Source: Poecilobothrus nobilitatus (lineage: Eukaryota; Arthropoda; Insecta; Diptera; Dolichopodidae). Taken from it: DNA of 64,000 nt. The position numbers and the translations under genes were made by a program. This document shows positions 60,401 through 64,000 of the stretch, piece after piece; positions within the stretch are counted from its first letter, which is position 1; each line of letters opens with the position of its first letter. Under the pieces are notes generated by a model. That model was not told the DNA's origin. It made no database searches and worked only from the letters and a program-made list of their open reading frames with translations. The stretch is taken from positions 217,918,965 through 217,982,964 of the forward strand of contig OX352774.1 of assembly GCA_947095535.1 (NCBI GenBank), read 5' to 3'.

Positions 60401-60610
60401 TTTCTTATGAGTTTCAATATTTTTGTAATCTTAGCACGTTAGAATAAACTTAAGATATGTAAAAATTTCGATTATAATAATTAAATAAAATTTAATCCAA
60501 CTGTATTATGTTGAAACTCTTTTGAAAACCAAAGTTATTTTTTTTTTGAATTTTTTAGACGGCATATGCTCTTTAAATTTCAAATTGAACAGATTAATGA
60601 TTCAAAATAA
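57481..60610. other. A+T-rich flank upstream of CAH1
   Basis: No gene seen. A possible tRNA-like box B (GGTTTCGACCC) is at 58003-58013, without a recognisable box A. Confidence 0.4.
57613..57630. repeat. (AGC)n trinucleotide run
   Basis: Five consecutive AGC units in A+T-rich flank upstream of CAH1. It is noncoding as far as can be seen. Confidence 0.8.
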
Positions 60611-60614
60611 TCTA

Positions 60615-60850
60615 AGGTGAAGTGATTAAGTTGCAAACCTTGAGGTTGAAATGTACCAAATTAGTAACTCCAATATTAGTAATTTATGTCGTAATAGATT
60701 ATATCGTAATAATTAATATCGTAATATAAAAATAAATGAAAATAAATAAATTTGTGAAATAGATAATCCCAAAATTTAATATTTGTGTTTCATAATGTTA
60801 TGCAATATATCTATTGCCGAGTAATAAAAGTTTGAAGCCTTAATTTAGAG
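60615..60850 (+). repeat. SINE2 copy, diverged
   Basis: The head GGTGAAGTGATTAAGTTGC is degenerate. Body landmarks TCGTAATAATTAATATCGTA and TGTGTTTCATAATGTTATGC match the copy at 16640-16785 in order and spacing. Confidence 0.5.
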
Positions 60851-60899
60851 GAGAGCTTTAACTGCCTATCTATATGTAATTTAAATTCCCAGATAACAG

Positions 60900-61235
60900 A
60901 ATTCGGTTTCCGGAAACTAGTTCGTTGCACGAATATTGCGAATGTGGAACCATCTCCCACCTAATGTGTTTTCAAGAATTGTTGAGGCTTACATATACAA
61001 CGTTTAAAGATTCAAGGTGAACTTTAACAACTTTGTTCACAATAAGCCTATCAATTTGAAATCATCTTTTATTCACTAAGCTTAGCTTCTCTGGACCAGG
61101 CAGTACATAAGTGCTAAAAAATATTTCTCCTATATTGTTTGGTCAAAAAAGGTAGATTACGTATAGCGGTTTAAAATCGCACTAAATCATAGAGGACTCG
61201 TGATTGTCTCACTTCTCTATTCTGTCTTTCGACCA
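60900..61235 (+). repeat. Dispersed repeat family R3, copy 2
   Basis: Partner of 33370-33695. Contains CGAATATTGCGAATGTGGAA, CATCTCCCACCTAATG, a CAGTACATAAGTGCTAAAAA segment and ATTGTTTGGTCAAAAAAGG. It lies directly after a SINE2 copy. No coding frame. Confidence 0.5.
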
Positions 61236-61724
61236 TTTACTCTAGCAAAAACAACCAGCGTCTTATAGAAAATAAAGATTCATTAAGTTCTCTAAAAGTT
61301 AGTTTAAAATATGTATATAATAAGCGACTTTGTTAATTTACTTATTTCCTTAATATAGGAGTGAAACGAACAAAACAAAAATATAGAAAAATAAATAAAA
61401 TGAAAGGCTTTTAAAAAAATTTAGCATTGAAACAGCTGAAAATGATATTATAGTTTTATAGTTGATCCTCTTAAAATAGAATTTTAAAAGCTTAAAACAA
61501 AAGCTTTAAAAATTATTTTAATAAAGCAGAAATTAAATAAATTAATTGCATTTTTAAATTAAATAATTAAAAGTTACATATAGTAATATAAAAAATAAGC
61601 TTTTCTTATATAATGCAAAGTTTTGTGCAATCTTTAAATATATAGAAAACGGAATTATTTAACAGACAAAAATAAATTTTCTTTTACTAATTTTCTTCTT
61701 TTTTTTCCCTTCTTTTCTCTTTTA

Positions 61725-62345
61725 TTGGAATCATAGGGCATAGGACAAAGTCATTTATTATTTATATTTGATCTTTAGTACAGTTATTAACCTTCAGTTT
61801 CTTTAATCATTAGTTTCACTAAGATTTTGATTAATCGGCTGTAGGTACGTACATGTAACATGACTATGAAACACAAATACTTTTATTTCTGCGCCATTTA
61901 TCTTATACAAGAATTATGTAATTTTTTCATTTTATTATTATATACATATATGTATAACGATATAATAATAAGTATATGATATATACTCTTATTTTTTATT
62001 TAATTGTGTTATACTATTAATTTTTTTAATATATTTCTCTGCCATTTAAATGTGGACAGGAAATTACACAGCCTTTCCTGTTCAGGCGTGCCTGTACATG
62101 TCGTAAGAGGGAATAACTCTTACGACGTGTGTGGGATTCGAACCCACACTCCCTCGGTGTTTACAGCGTATTTTATACGCTCTTACCCACTAGGCCACCG
62201 AGGCCCCTACTATTTATTTATTATAAGAAAAATCTATCTAATATATATTTTTAATCTATATGATCCACTGCGAGTTTTAACCTGAGACCTCTCGAATAAA
62301 AAGTCGGTGTCTTCCGTAACCACTAGACCATTAGTTCGATATCGT
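61725..62345 (-). repeat. SINE2 copy split by a SINE1 insertion
   Basis: Minus orientation. The 3' part (61725-62018) has CATAGGGCATAGGACAAAGT, CAGTTTCTTTAATCATTAG, GGCTGTAGGTACG and GACTATGAAACACAAATAC. The 5' part (62208-62345) has TTATAAGAAAAATCTATCTA and a tRNA-like head whose reverse complement reads ATGGTCTAGTGGTTACGG (box A), then CAGGTTAAAACTCG (box B-like). The uninterrupted copy at 31918-32282 shows the two parts are normally contiguous. Confidence 0.65.
62031..62207 (-). repeat. SINE1 copy F, best preserved
   Basis: The reverse complement runs from GGGGCCTCGGTGGCCTAGTG (box A TGGCCTAGTGG) through the hairpin AGCGTATAAAATACGCT, box B GGTTCGAATCC and GTCGTAAGAG...CTCTTACGAC to ACAGGAAA...TTTCCTGT. 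TACTATT lies directly outside the 5' end (62208-62214) and again beyond the T-rich tail (62012-62018), a likely 7-bp target duplication. Confidence 0.93.
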
Positions 62346-64000
62346 TTATCGATTGGGTTTTATATCGTAATCAATTTTTCGTTAATTTTTTTTTTATTTT
62401 TTTTTTCGAAGCTACTCTTTTGAAGAGTATTATAATTTATAGCTGGAGCCTTCGAAGGGATTGTTTTTTAATATATGTACATATATAAAAATTAGACTAA
62501 GCATATAATTTTTTTTTAAATAGTTTCTTATTGTAGATTATATTTCATTTTTTTAGTTCATATTGTTATGATTATTTTATGATTTATGAATGATTATTTT
62601 AATGTATACTAGATAGTTGATGTACACTAAATACGTTATACAAGTATATTATTTAAATTTATATAAATTATTTACTATTTTTAAGAATATTATTTATGCA
62701 AATAATGATATAAGCAGATTTAAACAAACAAATGAAATGAATTTATTATAATATCTATATGTATACATTACATTCATACTTTGATTCATATAATAAAATT
62801 AGAAGTATTAAGTGTGAGACAAACTTGAGATAACCATACATTTTAAACAAAAAAATCATATTTTTCGTTTTCTTTGTGTTTATATCTTTTTAAATACTAA
62901 TAAATATTTACATAATAATAGTATGTATTTGTAATTTTTTTTTCTTATCAGAGTTCTTTTACATCTCTTCAAATTTGTATGTATTTTTTTTGTTGACATA
63001 TTTTTTTTTTTGATGGAGTTTAAAACTATAATAATGCGTTGCGATAGCAAACAAACATGATGATATATAAATTTTAAATTATTTCCATAAAACACAAATG
63101 TATATACATACATACATATGTATATAGCTAGATAAGAAAATACTTTTTAATTGATTTTAATAGATTCAGACAACAAAATTTTTACTATAACATATTCATA
63201 TACTTGAATTTTAAAAATAATTTATTTCCATATTATATGTATCACGCAATAATTATTCTATCATGATATAAATTATTGCATTGTACATTCAATATTTTTA
63301 TTGAGAATTTTATGTGCAATTTGGAATTTTATTACAGAATTTTTCTGGTAATTGGATAGAAAACATACTTATAAAAAAATTAAGTTAATTGTTAATTAAA
63401 TCAGTGCGGTTTAACATATAAATAATAAAGTTGTTCTAAGAAAATCTATTAAATAATCTTGATAATCTTAAAATAATCTTATATATAGTATTATTATTAT
63501 TATAATATAATAAATATAAAATATATAGTACGTATATCTATTAGTTAGTTATATTATTATAATATAATAAATATATATAATACTATAATATATTTTAATA
63601 TAAAATTTAAAACAATTGACATAACCGATATAAATTTTTTGATCTTATTAATTTTTTTTGTTAGAGGCTTGTAATATTTCTCACTTATTATTATTTAGTA
63701 TTAAAAATTTTTCATCGATTATAAATCATTCTCCAATGGTTGATTGATTTATAGCATTTAAATTTTATTAATAATTTGATTCTTAATGAAAAAAAAAAAA
63801 ATTACAAAAATAATATTATTAAAATATTAGTATTTATATAATAGATAGGTACATTATTAAAATTATTAAAATATATCAGATTTAAAATGAACTTGTAATT
63901 TAAGATTTGAACTTTGTTTTGGAATTTTGTTTTGTTTTGTTTTTTGTTATATTTTGGTGATAATTAATTATCACTTCATTTGTTATGGGGCCTGATCTTT
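62346..64000. other. A+T-rich flank
   Basis: No gene seen; many TA-rich and poly-A/T runs. The reading frame at 62880-63113 is low complexity. Confidence 0.5.

Noticed and set aside
1..64000. Bacterial features (operons, ribosome binding sites, CRISPR, origins)
   Set aside because: The spliced carbonic anhydrase, SINEs and LINE show this is an animal nuclear genome; bacterial signals do not apply.

Overview
The window is very A+T-rich (about four-fifths by eye) eukaryotic DNA, poor in genes and rich in transposon remnants. It looks like a fly (Diptera). The only host gene is an alpha-carbonic anhydrase that closely resembles Drosophila CAH1. The window also carries a mini-me/DINE-type Helentron-related element with the (TA)n, core and (GTCC)n layout known from dipterans, and two DD41D 'rosa'-type Tc1/mariner transposase relics. 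The species cannot be fixed from the sequence. The abundance of tRNA-derived SINEs is unlike Drosophila melanogaster and suggests another fly lineage (inference).

Layout: CAH1 lies on the minus strand. Exons 4, 3 and 2 are at 1852-3076, and the 34-nt first coding exon is at 56036-56069, so a single intron of 52,959 bp fills most of the window. Joined, the exons give 270 codons with intact splice signals and catalytic residues. The likely 5' UTR and promoter lie beyond 56070, possibly near 57290-57480.

Inside intron 1 and beyond the gene's 5' end are: six copies of a tRNA-derived SINE built almost wholly of hairpins (SINE1); about eight copies or fragments of a second tRNA-headed SINE (SINE2), one of them split by a SINE1 insertion; two rosa-type DD41D relics of different subfamilies; a 5'-truncated non-LTR retrotransposon end flanked by a 98-bp direct duplication, plus two further possible non-LTR tails; a 2.8-kb DINE/Helentron-like element with about 15 tandem repeats of 146-147 bp; and several short inverted-repeat elements (pogo-like MITE, foldback elements). 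The rest is A+T-rich intron or intergenic DNA with poly-A/T runs and microsatellites, in which I see no further gene.

The window shows no gene cluster or pathway. Its interest lies in repeat biology: an unusually long duplication at a retrotransposon insertion, a hairpin-chain SINE, a DINE with a nucleosome-length tandem array, and a small housekeeping gene whose intron has become a transposon reservoir.
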